From Saprospiraceae bacterium (lineage in GTDB: Bacteria; Bacteroidota; Bacteroidia; Chitinophagales; Saprospiraceae): a stretch of DNA of 64,000 nt. The position numbers and the translations under genes are program-made. The DNA lies in NCBI GenBank assembly GCA_016787575.1, contig JAEUUO010000007.1, positions 62,001-126,000 of the forward strand. The letters run 5' to 3'. The notes under the pieces were generated by a model. The model was given only the letters and a program-made list of their open reading frames with translations. It was not told where the DNA came from and ran no database searches. Below are positions 34,664 to 43,680 of this stretch, one piece after another (the first letter of the stretch is position 1; each line of letters begins with the position of its first letter).

Positions 34664-35539
34664 ATGCCCAATAAAAAAAATACCCAGATCGGAATTGCCA
34701 AACCTTGTTTTGATGAGCAAGATCTCCAATTGGCAACCATAGACTTAAATCCTGAAAGCCCACCAGGTGCGCACCAATTAAGCAAACACCGGGTTCATTT
34801 CTTTTTCTGCATGAATTCAACGGTTAATTTTAGATTCAGTCCATTTTACAGTCGCAAACTTGAGTCGGGTAAAATTTTTATAATTTACAACCCAGAAAAA
34901 GAATTGGAATGCAGTTTTGAAAGCGAAACTCCAGCATCTATGATATGGTTGCATTTAAGTCTTCAAAAATTGCATCAACTTTACAGTCCTGAAACTCAAG
35001 CCGCTCCTATTTTTAATCCCTCGTTTACCCATTCTAAATCTTACGAAGAGAAAGAAGCACCAGCAGAATTAATGGTAGTACTCTATCAGGTTTTGCAAAA
35101 AAGTAAATTGCAAAATTTTAGTCGTTTATTTTTTCAAGCGAAAATTTTAGAAATATTTAGTTTGCTCTATTCAGAAAAAGCACAAACCACAGAAAATTGT
35201 CCTTTTCTTAAAAATGAATCAACTGTTAGAAAAATTAAATTGGCAAAAGAAATTTTAATTAGAAATTATCGCAAACCACCAACCATTCCGGAACTTGCTA
35301 AACAAGTTCAGTTAAATGAGTTTCAACTAAAAACCGGCTTTAAAGAAATTTATGGTCAAGGGCCCTATCATTTCCTGATGTCCCATAAATTAGAATTAGC
35401 CAAACAATTATTAAGCAGCGGAAATTATCAGGTTCAGGAAGCAGCTTTTGAAATTGGATACAGCAACACCAGTCATTTTATTGAAGCCTTTAAAAAACAA
35501 TTTGGTGTGACGCCTAAAAAACTAACCAGCAATCTATGA
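34664..35539 (+). CDS. AraC-family transcription regulator
   Basis: A 291-residue protein from ATG 34664; the upstream in-frame TTG at 34643 is less likely. The N-terminal sensory region is followed by an AraC double helix-turn-helix at about 190-288. The first is IPELAKQVQLNEFQLKTGFK, then YGQGPYHFLMSHKLELAKQL, and the second helix region is VQEAAFEIGYSNTSHFIEAF followed by KKQFGVTPKK. The LKTGFKEIYG form resembles PchR-like regulators of iron-compound uptake. It is transcribed divergently from hmuR, which suggests control of haem uptake; it also converges on paaZ (5 bases apart), so a paa role is not excluded. Confidence 0.88.
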   Translation: MPNKKNTQIGIAKPCFDEQDLQLATIDLNPESPPGAHQLSKHRVHFFFCMNSTVNFRFSPFYSRKLESGKIFIIYNPEKELECSFESETPASMIWLHLSLQKLHQLYSPETQAAPIFNPSFTHSKSYEEKEAPAELMVVLYQVLQKSKLQNFSRLFFQAKILEIFSLLYSEKAQTTENCPFLKNESTVRKIKLAKEILIRNYRKPPTIPELAKQVQLNEFQLKTGFKEIYGQGPYHFLMSHKLELAKQLLSSGNYQVQEAAFEIGYSNTSHFIEAFKKQFGVTPKKLTSNL

Positions 35540-35544
35540 AAAAT

Positions 35545-37632
35545 TTAATCCTGTTGTTGTTTTTTAACCATCGTTAAAATGGTAGCAATAGCAACTGTTT
35601 CCTGAGACTGATCAAACACTTCAACCAACCAACGTACGATTCCGCATTTAATTTCTTCTGGTTTATCAGATTCATTTGTTACGGGTATTTTGATTGCATT
35701 GTCCTGATCAACTTTTTCCTTAACCGTTAATTTTACTCCAATGGTCATTCCGGGGTATACTGGTTTTGTAAACCGACATTCATCAATTCCATAATTTAAC
35801 AATACAGGACCTTTTTTTGCATCAACAAATAAGCCGGCAGCTTTAGATAATATAAAATAACCATGAGCTACTCTGCCTGTAAATAAAGTTCCTTCCAAAG
35901 AGGTAGCATCCATGTGAGCATAAAAATTATCTCCGCTAACATTTGCAAAATTTGTAATGTCTGCTTCAGAAACGGTATGGTTTGCAGTTATCAATTGTTC
36001 GCCGACATGCAATTCTTCAAAGTACTTTCTAAATGGATGAATTGAAGATGCATTGGCAGCAGCACCTTGTTGATAAACCTGTGTAATTGCAGTTATCATT
36101 TCTGGGGATCCTTGCAAAGCAACCCGTTGCATGTAATGTTTAACGCCACGAACGCCTCCCATTTCTTCGCCACCGCCTGCGCGACCAGGACCACCATGCA
36201 TCAATAATGGCATGGGTGATCCATGTCCGGTACTTTCTTTTGCACAACGTTCGTTGAGAATTAAAATTCTACCGTGAAAACTACCTGCATGCAGGGCATA
36301 TTCGCTGGCAATTTTGGGATCATTTGTTATAATCGAAGAAACTAAAGAACCTTTTCCCAATTTGGAAATTGCAACAGCTTCATCAGTTGTTGTATATGGT
36401 AAAAGGGTGCCGACCGGCCCAAATGCTTCTAATTCATGTGTAATTAAATTATTAAAAGGATTCTCGTTTAATAACAATATCGGTGAAATAAATGCACCTG
36501 CTTTTGAATCTGTTCCTTTTACTTCCGGAAAATCCAAACTTCCATAAACTATTTTTGAATATTCAGTAAGTTGTGCGACGCGTTCCTTTACCTCCTTTAA
36601 TTGGGCAATACCTGCCAAAGAACCCATACGTACTTCTTCTGATTCCGGGTTTCCGATAATGGTTTTTTGCAATCTTTGGGACAAGGCCGATTGAACTTCA
36701 GCCATCCATTTTTGTGGCACAAGTATCCTCCGAATCGCGGTACATTTTTGACCACATTTGGCAGTCATTTCGCGATGTACTTCTTTAATAAAAAGATCAA
36801 AGTTTGCTGATCCGGGTTCTGCATCTAAACCCAGTACACATGCATTTAATGAATCAGCTTCCATATTAAATGGAACGGATTCAGCTAAAATTTGAGGATG
36901 CGATTTAAGCATGCGTCCTGTACTTGCTGAACCCGTAAACGTAACCACATCCTGACTGGAAACTGAATCCAAAATAGTGTGTGCTGAACCGCAAATTAAT
37001 TGCAAAGCACCCTTTGGTAAAATTCCGGATGCAATGATATCTTTAACAACCGCCTCTGCTAAAAAAGTGCTTACGGTTGCCGGTTTAACAACAGCAGGAA
37101 CACCAGCCAGTAAATTGACAGCAATTTTTTCCAACATTCCCCAAACTGGAAAATTGAAAGCATTAATATGAATGGCCACGCCTTCTTTAGGTACCATAAT
37201 GTGTTGGCCGATAAAGCTTCCAGTTTTAGACAATCCCGCCATTTCACCATCTACATAAAAGGACTGATTTGGAAATTTTCTTCGCAGACTTGAATATGCG
37301 AATAAGGTTCCAATCCCTCCATCTATATCAATCCAACTATCGGTTTTGGTTGCCCCTGTTTTATAACTTAAGGGATAATAATTATGCTTCCTTTCTGTAA
37401 GATAAAGTGCCAGCGCTTTAAGCATCCTGCCTCTTTCCTGAAAGCTCATGGCTCTTAATAATGGTCCACCTTGTGTTCTTGCATACGTTAACATTTCAGC
37501 AAAATCAAGTCCCTTGCTTGATGCAGATGCTATAGCCTCCCCAGTGACCGCATTCAATAAAATTTGTCCTTCACCGTCGCCTTCAATCCAGGAACCCAGT
37601 GCAAAATTCTGAAGTTTTGTTTGTTTACCCAT
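35545..37632 (-). CDS. paaZ: Phenylacetate pathway bifunctional ring-opening enzyme PaaZ
   Basis: A 695-residue two-domain enzyme from ATG 37632. A longer frame to 37707 would overlap the upstream DUF1569 gene. Residues about 1-515 are an aldehyde dehydrogenase, with [33 protein letters not shown] and the catalytic cysteine region [15 protein letters not shown]. Residues about 545-695 are a MaoC hot-dog hydratase ([17 protein letters not shown]). PaaZ hydrolytically opens the oxepin-CoA ring and oxidises the resulting semialdehyde to 3-oxo-5,6-dehydrosuberyl-CoA. Five bases separate it from the DUF1569 gene. Confidence 0.93.
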   Translation of the reverse strand: MGKQTKLQNFALGSWIEGDGEGQILLNAVTGEAIASASSKGLDFAEMLTYARTQGGPLLRAMSFQERGRMLKALALYLTERKHNYYPLSYKTGATKTDSWIDIDGGIGTLFAYSSLRRKFPNQSFYVDGEMAGLSKTGSFIGQHIMVPKEGVAIHINAFNFPVWGMLEKIAVNLLAGVPAVVKPATVSTFLAEAVVKDIIASGILPKGALQLICGSAHTILDSVSSQDVVTFTGSASTGRMLKSHPQILAESVPFNMEADSLNACVLGLDAEPGSANFDLFIKEVHREMTAKCGQKCTAIRRILVPQKWMAEVQSALSQRLQKTIIGNPESEEVRMGSLAGIAQLKEVKERVAQLTEYSKIVYGSLDFPEVKGTDSKAGAFISPILLLNENPFNNLITHELEAFGPVGTLLPYTTTDEAVAISKLGKGSLVSSIITNDPKIASEYALHAGSFHGRILILNERCAKESTGHGSPMPLLMHGGPGRAGGGEEMGGVRGVKHYMQRVALQGSPEMITAITQVYQQGAAANASSIHPFRKYFEELHVGEQLITANHTVSEADITNFANVSGDNFYAHMDATSLEGTLFTGRVAHGYFILSKAAGLFVDAKKGPVLLNYGIDECRFTKPVYPGMTIGVKLTVKEKVDQDNAIKIPVTNESDKPEEIKCGIVRWLVEVFDQSQETVAIATILTMVKKQQQD

Positions 37633-37637
37633 AGATG

Positions 37638-38102
37638 CTAAGTTGATTGTGAAATTCCAAACTGATTTAAATGATGCCAGGCGTGTTTGTAAAGTAGGCC
37701 AATCCAATGTTCATAATCCAAATCTCCAAAAAATGGATTTCTAATGATCCCATTCGGGTTTTTTGACCAGGTTTCAAAAAAATGATTTACTTCCTTTTCC
37801 AATTCAGAAATACTTTCCTCTAAAGCCTCCCATTCCACTGGAAGTGGTTCTTCAGGTAGCAATATATTTTTTGTATTTTCTTTAAATGGCAGGTCTGAAA
37901 TTACAAAAGCCTGTGCCTTAAGGATTCTTTCATCAGGCGTTAAAATGCTGGTATATATATCCCTGCCGTTTCCCATTCGAAAAGCATGTGCCATGTGTTC
38001 AATCATTTGATGCACATTCATTTTACCCCATTTCTGATTGCTGTTTGGATTTAAACTGCGAATCAAAGGAAGATATTCATTTTTGAGAAAATTTTCTTTC
38101 AT
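37638..38102 (-). CDS. DUF1569 protein (DinB-like fold)
   Basis: A 154-residue protein with the DUF1569/DinB four-helix pattern. KMNVHQMIEHMAHAFRMGNG and the C-terminal LLYKHAWHHLNQFG place histidines where DinB-like proteins bind a divalent metal. Members may be thiol-dependent S-transferases; the substrate here is unknown. It precedes paaZ by five bases and follows paaJ after a 210-base gap, so it probably shares the paaZ transcript and could have a supporting role in phenylacetate breakdown. That role is inference. Confidence 0.75.
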   Translation of the reverse strand: MKENFLKNEYLPLIRSLNPNSNQKWGKMNVHQMIEHMAHAFRMGNGRDIYTSILTPDERILKAQAFVISDLPFKENTKNILLPEEPLPVEWEALEESISELEKEVNHFFETWSKNPNGIIRNPFFGDLDYEHWIGLLYKHAWHHLNQFGISQST

Positions 38103-38312
38103 GTTTTAAATTGTAATATTAGCCTGTGTAACTATTTTGATTTATTTAAAATTGTTTCCATTATATTAAATGCAAAATTTGAATCGATAATTTAAAACCA
38201 TGTAATCAAATTTAAAATAAAGATCATGGTACGGTTAGTTTGTTAGTTTTATTTTTTGTTTGTCATTCGCAACAGGCGATTAATAATTTAGCATTCACGA
38301 TTTATAATTAAT

Positions 38313-39521
38313 TTAAACTCTTTCCAACACACAAGCATAGCCTTGTCCGACGCCAATACACATGGTAACCAAAGCATATTTCTTTTGTTGAATATGCAAT
38401 TCAAGTGCTGCTGTATGCAAGAGTCGTGTTCCCGACATTCCTAAGGGATGTCCTAAAGCTATTGCTCCTCCATTTGGATTTAAGCGAGGATCGTTCCAGG
38501 TCAAGTTCCATTCTTTTAAACATGACAAAACCTGAGCAGCGAAGGCTTCATTGAGTTCAATAAGGTCCATATCGTCCAAATTCAATCCAGCTCGTTTTAA
38601 TGCAATTGCGGTAGCTGAAACCGGACCAATGCCCATGATGGATGGCTCTACTCCGCTAACACCTGATGAAACGATGCGGGCAAGTGGCTTTAGATGATGA
38701 GTTTGAATTGCATGTTCAGAAGCTAAAAGTATTGCAGCTGCACCATCATTTAAACCTGATGCATTACCTGCTGTAACGGTTCCATTTATTTTATCAAAAG
38801 CAGGTTTTAATCCTGACAGTGTTTCAATACTTGTATTGCCTTTAATAAATTCATCCTGCTTAAATAAAGTCATGGTTCCATTTTTTGAGTGCAATTCAAC
38901 TGCATGCATCTCTTGATCCAATCGACCGGATTGTTGAGCCGCAAATGCTTTTTGTTGACTGGAATGAGCAAAAGCATCTTGTGCGGCTCTTGGTATTGAA
39001 TATTTTTTTGCAAGATTCTCTGCAGTTTCTCCCATTGCTTCTGTTCCATAAAGTGCTTTCATTTTGGGATTGACAAAACGCCATCCAAAACTGCTGTCAG
39101 CCATTTCTGCATCTCGCCCAAAAGGAGTTGATGTTTTTGAAATCACCCAGGGACCTCGTGTCATGTGCTCAACCCCCGCTGCCAGGATGATATCTGCTTC
39201 ACCGGATCGAATTGCATGGAAGCCATTGACTGCTGCAGCTAAACCTGAAGCACAAAGGCGGTTGATCGTTTCTCCGGGAACGCTCCAGGGAATTCCAGCC
39301 AATAGTAAAGCCATGCGTGCAATGTTTCGATTGTCTTCACCTGCCTGATTGGCACAACCCATCAATACATCATCTACGGCCGCAGGATCCAAACCTGGAT
39401 TCAAGTCGAGCATCCATTTAAGAGGAAGAGCTGCCAGATCATCTGTGCGAATGTTTGCCAGACTTCCGCCAAATTTTCCGATTGGCGTGCGGATGCCATT
39501 GACCAGAAAACATTCGTTCAT
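38313..39521 (-). CDS. paaJ: 3-oxoadipyl-CoA / 3-oxo-5,6-dehydrosuberyl-CoA thiolase
   Basis: A 402-residue thiolase. The nucleophilic Cys90 sits in NRLCASGLAAAV, the second active-site pair is His358 (GHPLGMSGTR) and Cys388 (CIGVGQGYA). The N-terminal CANQAGEDNRNIARMA pattern is characteristic of the PcaF/PaaJ subgroup rather than general acetoacetyl-CoA thiolases. PaaJ acts twice in phenylacetate degradation, releasing acetyl-CoA and finally succinyl-CoA. It lies near paaZ but apart from the main paa operon. Confidence 0.9.
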   Translation of the reverse strand: MNECFLVNGIRTPIGKFGGSLANIRTDDLAALPLKWMLDLNPGLDPAAVDDVLMGCANQAGEDNRNIARMALLLAGIPWSVPGETINRLCASGLAAAVNGFHAIRSGEADIILAAGVEHMTRGPWVISKTSTPFGRDAEMADSSFGWRFVNPKMKALYGTEAMGETAENLAKKYSIPRAAQDAFAHSSQQKAFAAQQSGRLDQEMHAVELHSKNGTMTLFKQDEFIKGNTSIETLSGLKPAFDKINGTVTAGNASGLNDGAAAILLASEHAIQTHHLKPLARIVSSGVSGVEPSIMGIGPVSATAIALKRAGLNLDDMDLIELNEAFAAQVLSCLKEWNLTWNDPRLNPNGGAIALGHPLGMSGTRLLHTAALELHIQQKKYALVTMCIGVGQGYACVLERV

Positions 39522-39657
39522 ATTAAATTATTTAATAATATATTATACAAAAATGCATTGCAAAACTAGCTAAAATCTCCCATCCGGATTGGAATGTAGA
39601 ATGCAAAACAATAGCGCAAGAAGGAAGGTTTATCAGGATGATTTTAAAATGGATAAA

Positions 39658-40695
39658 TTATGCAAGGGTTCCTCCGCAGCTACTCCCCGATCCGGCAGTG
39701 CATCCAAAACAATGTTGGTTGACAACAATGTTGCGTTGTAAAAGTTCTTCTACATTAAAATCATCGATATGTTTGCTGTTTCCCTGAACTTTCAAATCCA
39801 ACATTTGATTAAAATCACAATCGTATACAGATCCATCCCAACCAATGCTCAATGTATTCCGGCACATGACATTAGAAGCGGCAACCGGATTGTATGATTG
39901 AATCAATTTGTTCATGTAATTTTCATAATTTCCACTAACTAACAAATAATCCAAATACCTGCTGATGGGCATATTGGTAATGGTAAATAATTGATTAAAT
40001 ACAATATTAAAATCACGCAATAAACTTTGCTTAAATTCTTTTTCAAGTATGAATTGATCTGCTGGCAAAAATGCACCGGAAGGGTTGTAAACTAAATTTA
40101 AAATCAAGCCACTGTTTGGAATGCCGTAACCTACTTCATTCAGCAAATGCAGTGCAGCGATAGAATCTTCAAAAACCCCATTCCCACGCTGCTTATCAGT
40201 TCGATCTTTTGAATAAAAAGGCAGGGATGAAATTACTTCTATCTGATTAGCTTTATAAAATTCAGGTAAGTCATGATATTTTTTATTGGCCTTGATAATT
40301 GTCAAATTGCAGCGAACCATTACATGAATTCCAAGTGCTCTGATTTGTTCAACAAACCACCTAAAGTTTGGATTCATTTCCGGTGCACCACCGGTCAAGT
40401 CAACCGACGTAAAAATTGGATGTGCCTGCAATATTTTTAAGCAAGTCTCCATGGTTTTTTGACTCATAATCTCTTTCCGATCAGGTCCTGCATCAACATG
40501 ACAATGTTTACAAGTTTGATTGCACATCTTGCCAATGTTTACCTGAAATATTTCCAGATTTTTTGGTTGAAGTGGATATAATCCAGACTCTATTAATTTT
40601 TGGGTAAAGGGAATTAAATTCGCTTCATGCTCCAATAAATTAATCTGGTAACCGGAATCTGCCAACGCATGCTGCATTGCTTTTAAACTTTTCAT
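39658..40695 (-). CDS. arsS: Arsenosugar biosynthesis radical SAM protein ArsS
   Basis: A 345-residue radical SAM protein. NIGKMCNQTCKHCHVDAGPD carries the CX3CX2C cluster at about Cys58, 62 and 65. VDLTGGAPEMNPNF is the SAM-binding region, and the C-terminal DUF3641-type half contains CDFNQMLDL and HCFGCTAGSGSSCGG. The family makes the 5'-deoxy-5'-dimethylarsinoyl-adenosine intermediate of arsenosugars. In some species the protein is a selenoprotein; here only ordinary codons occur. It lies 19 bases downstream of its usual peroxidase-like partner. Confidence 0.9.
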   Translation of the reverse strand: MKSLKAMQHALADSGYQINLLEHEANLIPFTQKLIESGLYPLQPKNLEIFQVNIGKMCNQTCKHCHVDAGPDRKEIMSQKTMETCLKILQAHPIFTSVDLTGGAPEMNPNFRWFVEQIRALGIHVMVRCNLTIIKANKKYHDLPEFYKANQIEVISSLPFYSKDRTDKQRGNGVFEDSIAALHLLNEVGYGIPNSGLILNLVYNPSGAFLPADQFILEKEFKQSLLRDFNIVFNQLFTITNMPISRYLDYLLVSGNYENYMNKLIQSYNPVAASNVMCRNTLSIGWDGSVYDCDFNQMLDLKVQGNSKHIDDFNVEELLQRNIVVNQHCFGCTAGSGSSCGGTLA

Positions 40696-40714
40696 AAATT
40701 TGATTCCTTCTGAA

Positions 40715-41050
40715 TTACATGCTGATTTCTTTCACTTTGTTCATCATTTGAACTCCATGAACCAAAGATGCACCCCCACGGATTGCAGCTGCAACATGAA
40801 CTGCTTCCATCATTTGAGCCTCACTGTAACCTTTTTCATAGGCGTCTGTACTGTAAGCATCAATACAATAAGGACATTGGACTGAATGTGCAACAGCCAA
40901 GGCTATCAATGACTTTTCTCTGGCTGTTAAGGCACCTTCATTAAACACCTCCCCATACCAGGAAAAAAATTTATCAGAAAGATCTTTCTTAAAATCTCCG
41001 ATATTTCCAAACTTTGATAAATCCGCAGCATTGTAATAGTGATTACTCAT
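40715..41050 (-). CDS. Arsenosugar-associated peroxidase-like protein (CMD family)
   Basis: A 111-residue carboxymuconolactone decarboxylase/AhpD-fold protein. VQCPYCIDAYSTDAYEKG carries the CxxC pair and histidine-free active loop seen in the arsenosugar-linked subgroup, and VHVAAAIRGGASLVHGVQMM is the conserved C-terminal helix. The exact biochemical role is unproven, but this subgroup is regularly found beside arsS. The two genes are 19 bases apart. A TATATTTG-type -7 element on the minus strand (41068-41075) lies 18 bases upstream of the start. Confidence 0.88.
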   Translation of the reverse strand: MSNHYYNAADLSKFGNIGDFKKDLSDKFFSWYGEVFNEGALTAREKSLIALAVAHSVQCPYCIDAYSTDAYEKGYSEAQMMEAVHVAAAIRGGASLVHGVQMMNKVKEISM

Positions 41051-41463
41051 CTTATTCTAATTTTTTGCAAATATAATTGAATCCTTTGCGATATCTGTAC
41101 TTACTTCATTTTATAAAAGGACTCCGAATTTGGGAGCTTAAGGGTTACACATCTAATGTAATTTCAAAATCACTACAGGAATTTTGAATTAGAAGAACAT
41201 AATAGATTGTGGTTTTCAGTACCCTGATGCTTTAATCCAATTCATCTATCAAATTTCCTGTTTCAAACCCATTCAAAAAATATTTAACAAAAAACCTTAA
41301 ACAATTTGAATTTGCATTTCATTTTGCTAGTTGATGTTATATCACTGACCAGTTTCAACAAGTTAAATTGGTGTTAAAATAAAATTTTCAGTTTAACATG
41401 CTTAAACAAAAAACCAGAATTACCATTTATTAAACTTACTATTTTATAATTAAATTAATTGCA
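41051..41463. other. Intergenic region between divergent arsenosugar and yceI genes
   Basis: 413 bases with no supported gene. A perfect TAnnTTTG -7 element for the minus strand (TATATTTG, 41068-41075) precedes the peroxidase-like gene, but no good -33 partner is seen. The plus-strand side before the YceI gene is very AT-rich without a clear consensus promoter. I see no repeat, riboswitch or small reading frame. Confidence 0.6.
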
Positions 41464-42054
41464 ATGAAACAAATGATTTTACTCGGCCTATTTGGTACAT
41501 TCCTAATTGTACAATCCAGTTTTAGACCTGCGGTTGTTGCGCACAAAGTTGATTTACAACAATCTTCTGTTGCCTGGACAGGATATAAAGTATCCGGCAA
41601 ACACCAAGGATCCATCCAGTTAAAATCTGGTGAATTAAAATTTGATGCCAGCAAATTGGTTGGTGGAAATTTTGAAATTGACATGACCAGTATTACATGT
41701 TCAGATTTAACCGGTGAATATGCCGATAAATTAGTTGGACATTTAAAAAGCGACGATTTTTTTGGATCAGCAAATCACCCAACTGCTAAATTTGTAATAA
41801 CACAAGCTATTCACCAAGGTAAAGATTTATATAAAGTTTCCGGTGATTTAACGATCAAGGGAACAGCAAAACCAATTAAATTTTCAGCGACTGTTAAAGA
41901 AGAAAACGGTAGTAAAATTGCAAATGCAGAAATAAAAATTGATCGCGCAGATTACAATATTAAATACGGCTCAGGATCGTTTTTTGATAACCTGGGAGAC
42001 AAAACCATTTTCGATGAATTTGACATCAACGTAAAGCTCGTAACCAAGAAATAA
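41464..42054 (+). CDS. YceI-family periplasmic lipocalin-like protein
   Basis: A 196-residue exported protein (signal about 1-20). The mature part opens DLQQSSVAWTGYKVSGKHQG and continues with FEIDMTSITCSDL, LKSDDFFGSANHPTAKFVI and GDLTIKGTAKPIKF, the standard YceI order. YceI barrels bind isoprenoid chains in the periplasm. A strong terminator follows 27 bases after the stop, so it is a single-gene transcript. A second, more divergent YceI-like lipoprotein lies at 56322-57098. Confidence 0.93.
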   Translation: MKQMILLGLFGTFLIVQSSFRPAVVAHKVDLQQSSVAWTGYKVSGKHQGSIQLKSGELKFDASKLVGGNFEIDMTSITCSDLTGEYADKLVGHLKSDDFFGSANHPTAKFVITQAIHQGKDLYKVSGDLTIKGTAKPIKFSATVKEENGSKIANAEIKIDRADYNIKYGSGSFFDNLGDKTIFDEFDINVKLVTKK

Positions 42055-42080
42055 CAAATTATATTTTTTTTTAATATATA

Positions 42081-42111
42081 AACCGCTGTATTTTTTTACA
42101 GCGGTTTTTTT
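42081..42111 (+). terminator. Intrinsic terminator after yceI
   Basis: AACCGCTGTA (42081-42090) and TACAGCGGTT (42097-42106) form a perfect 10-bp stem with a T-only loop, followed by a T-run. Confidence 0.92.
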
Positions 42112-42145
42112 ATGTCCTTGGTAGTGGTTCATATAAAACTTTTCG

Positions 42146-42153
42146 TATATTTG
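42146..42153 (+). promoter_or_regulatory. -7 element upstream of the tandem membrane proteins
   Basis: TATATTTG is a perfect TAnnTTTG element 39 bases before ATG 42193. The nearest TTG (42118-42120) is 25 bases upstream, longer than usual, so only the -7 part is supported. Confidence 0.45.
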
Positions 42154-42192
42154 AAATGACAATACGTTTTTTTCAAACAAAACAAAACTTTT

Positions 42193-42606
42193 ATGAACAC
42201 AAAAACATTGATTTCTGGCCTTTTGGGTGGGGTATGTTATTTCCTCCTCGGATGGTTAATTTATGGGATCTTGCTTAAAGATGCTATGGACAGCTCCATG
42301 GGTACCGCAACCGGCGTTATGAGGAGCGAAACAGATATGTTACTTTGGGCCATTGCCTTAGGGAATATTGCCACCGGTTTAGGTATGGCATACATATTAG
42401 GTAATTGGGCTGGTGTAACAAGCTGGATGGGAGGGGCAAAAGCTGCAGCAACAGTTGGTGCCTTGTTTTCTATTGGCTATGATCTAATCATGTATGCGAC
42501 CAGTAATATGATGGAACTTAATGGCATATTTATGGACATACCGATTTCTATTTTTATGTCAGCTTCTGCCGGCGCCGTAATTGGCTGGTGGCTTGGAAGA
42601 TCTTAA
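42193..42606 (+). CDS. Small four-helix membrane protein (tandem copy 1)
   Basis: A 137-residue protein with about four transmembrane helices (about 5-25, 48-70, 82-102, 112-134). Glycines are frequent, and the ends ISGLLGGVCYFLLGWLIYGI and GAVIGWWLGRS match its downstream neighbour closely. I recognise no characterised family; it may belong to the DUF1761-like group. No signal peptide beyond the first helix. Its stop lies 31 bases before the second copy, so both are likely one transcript ending at the terminator at 43073. Confidence 0.72.
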   Translation: MNTKTLISGLLGGVCYFLLGWLIYGILLKDAMDSSMGTATGVMRSETDMLLWAIALGNIATGLGMAYILGNWAGVTSWMGGAKAAATVGALFSIGYDLIMYATSNMMELNGIFMDIPISIFMSASAGAVIGWWLGRS

Positions 42607-42637
42607 TTTTTCAATTTTTAATTTCAAACAAACGATT

Positions 42638-43051
42638 ATGAATTCAAAAGTAATAATTGCCGCTGTGATTGGCGGTTTTTCATCTTTTCTCTTGGGTTGG
42701 CTCTTTTACGGGATCCTGTTTAAAGAAGCTCTTGCCGGAATGGCTGGTTCAGCTACCAATGTCATGCGTGCTGACAGTGAAATGGTATGGTGGGCTCTTA
42801 TAGTTGGAAATTTAGTCATTGGCTATTTGGTCGCATTTATGTGGAATAGTTGGGCTGGCATAAGCACATTTATGGGTGGTGCCAAAGCGGGTGCTATCAT
42901 CGGCTTCCTTTTCAGTTTTGGATGGGATATGTTAATGTATGGAACAACCAATTGCATGCAAATGAGTGGTGCTTTATTGGATGTTATGATATCTACTATC
43001 ATGTGGGCTATTTCTGCCGGGCTGGTAGGTTGGTGGTTGGGTAGATCTTAA
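42638..43051 (+). CDS. Small four-helix membrane protein (tandem copy 2)
   Basis: A 137-residue paralogue of the preceding protein, same length and helix layout. Shared features are GGFSSFLLGWLFYGILFKEA at the N-terminus, NVMRADSEMVWWALIVGN, WAGISTFMGGAKAGA and the ending GLVGWWLGRS. The start is ATG 42638; a longer frame from 42581 would run into copy 1. The duplication is old enough for clear divergence while the helix faces and the invariant GGAKA motif are kept, suggesting a constrained function. Function unknown. Confidence 0.75.
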   Translation: MNSKVIIAAVIGGFSSFLLGWLFYGILFKEALAGMAGSATNVMRADSEMVWWALIVGNLVIGYLVAFMWNSWAGISTFMGGAKAGAIIGFLFSFGWDMLMYGTTNCMQMSGALLDVMISTIMWAISAGLVGWWLGRS

Positions 43052-43072
43052 ATTTACACACAATTAATTTTT

Positions 43073-43108
43073 AAACCGTTGGAGTTTTCTTCAACGGTTT
43101 TTTTTTAT
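43073..43108 (+). terminator. Intrinsic terminator after the membrane-protein pair
   Basis: AAACCGTTG (43073-43081) pairs with CAACGGTTT (43092-43100) and is followed by a long T-run that reaches into the end of the convergent paaI gene. Confidence 0.88.
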
Positions 43109-43524
43109 TTCCAATTTGTATCCTTTACAAAAACCAAACCTTTAAATAAAGCAACAATGACTTCTTTTTGATTGCGAACCACTACATCATAGTTACCCAA
43201 TGTACGCGTTCTGGATATTTCTTTGGCTTCAGCAGTCAAAACATCTCCTTCAAAAATAGGCCTCACGTGATTTACCGAGCATTCAATTGATACAGCATGC
43301 TTTCCATGGCTGTTGCATGCAAAAGCAAATGCACTATCGGCTAAAGAAAAACTAATTCCTCCATGCGCCACTCCAAATCCATTCAACATTTCTTTGCGGA
43401 CTGTCATTTTAATTTTTGAATATCCCAATCCTTCTTCGATTCGCTCGATACCCAACCACAAACTAAATGGATCGTTAAAATACATCTGATCTACAATTTC
43501 TGCCACTCTTGTTTTTTCATTCAT
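43105..43524 (-). CDS. paaI: Hydroxyphenylacetyl-CoA thioesterase PaaI (hot-dog fold)
   Basis: A 139-residue hot-dog thioesterase from ATG 43524. The longer frame would begin at a TTG (43542) that is part of a TACTTTTG promoter element, so it is not the start. NGFGVAHGGISFSLADSAFA carries the HGG motif and active-site aspartate of the PaaI group. NHVRPIFEGDVLTAEA is the conserved central strand. PaaI rescues coenzyme A from dead-end hydroxyphenylacetyl-CoA. It lies apart from the main paa operon, with an unrelated secreted-protein gene between. Confidence 0.9.
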   Translation of the reverse strand: MNEKTRVAEIVDQMYFNDPFSLWLGIERIEEGLGYSKIKMTVRKEMLNGFGVAHGGISFSLADSAFAFACNSHGKHAVSIECSVNHVRPIFEGDVLTAEAKEISRTRTLGNYDVVVRNQKEVIVALFKGLVFVKDTNWK

Positions 43525-43539
43525 ACTAATAATTTTATT

Positions 43540-43547
43540 CAAAAGTA
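43540..43547 (-). promoter_or_regulatory. -7 element of paaI
   Basis: TACTTTTG on the minus strand (TAnnTTTG) lies 15 bases upstream of ATG 43524. No clear -33 TTG was found at the right distance. Confidence 0.45.
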
Positions 43548-43633
43548 ATCAATGCATCGTTTATCTATAAATTATAAAATCAAAGACTGCTTATTTCTAA
43601 GTGCATTTAGTACCCTTGGGAGGTCCAGAGATA

Positions 43634-43661
43634 TTGATCTATTTAAAATGTAGTAACTTTG
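43634..43661 (+). promoter_or_regulatory. Promoter of the secreted-protein gene at 43681
   Basis: TTG at 43634-43636, 17 bases, then TAACTTTG at 43654-43661 (perfect TAnnTTTG). The start codon is 19 bases downstream. Confidence 0.6.
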
Positions 43662-43680
43662 ATTTAAAGCTCAACGCATC

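Noticed and set aside
39064..39573. Plus-strand frames of 94 and 74 codons opposite paaJ
   Set aside because: They are antisense to a well-supported thiolase and carry no signal, domain or start context.
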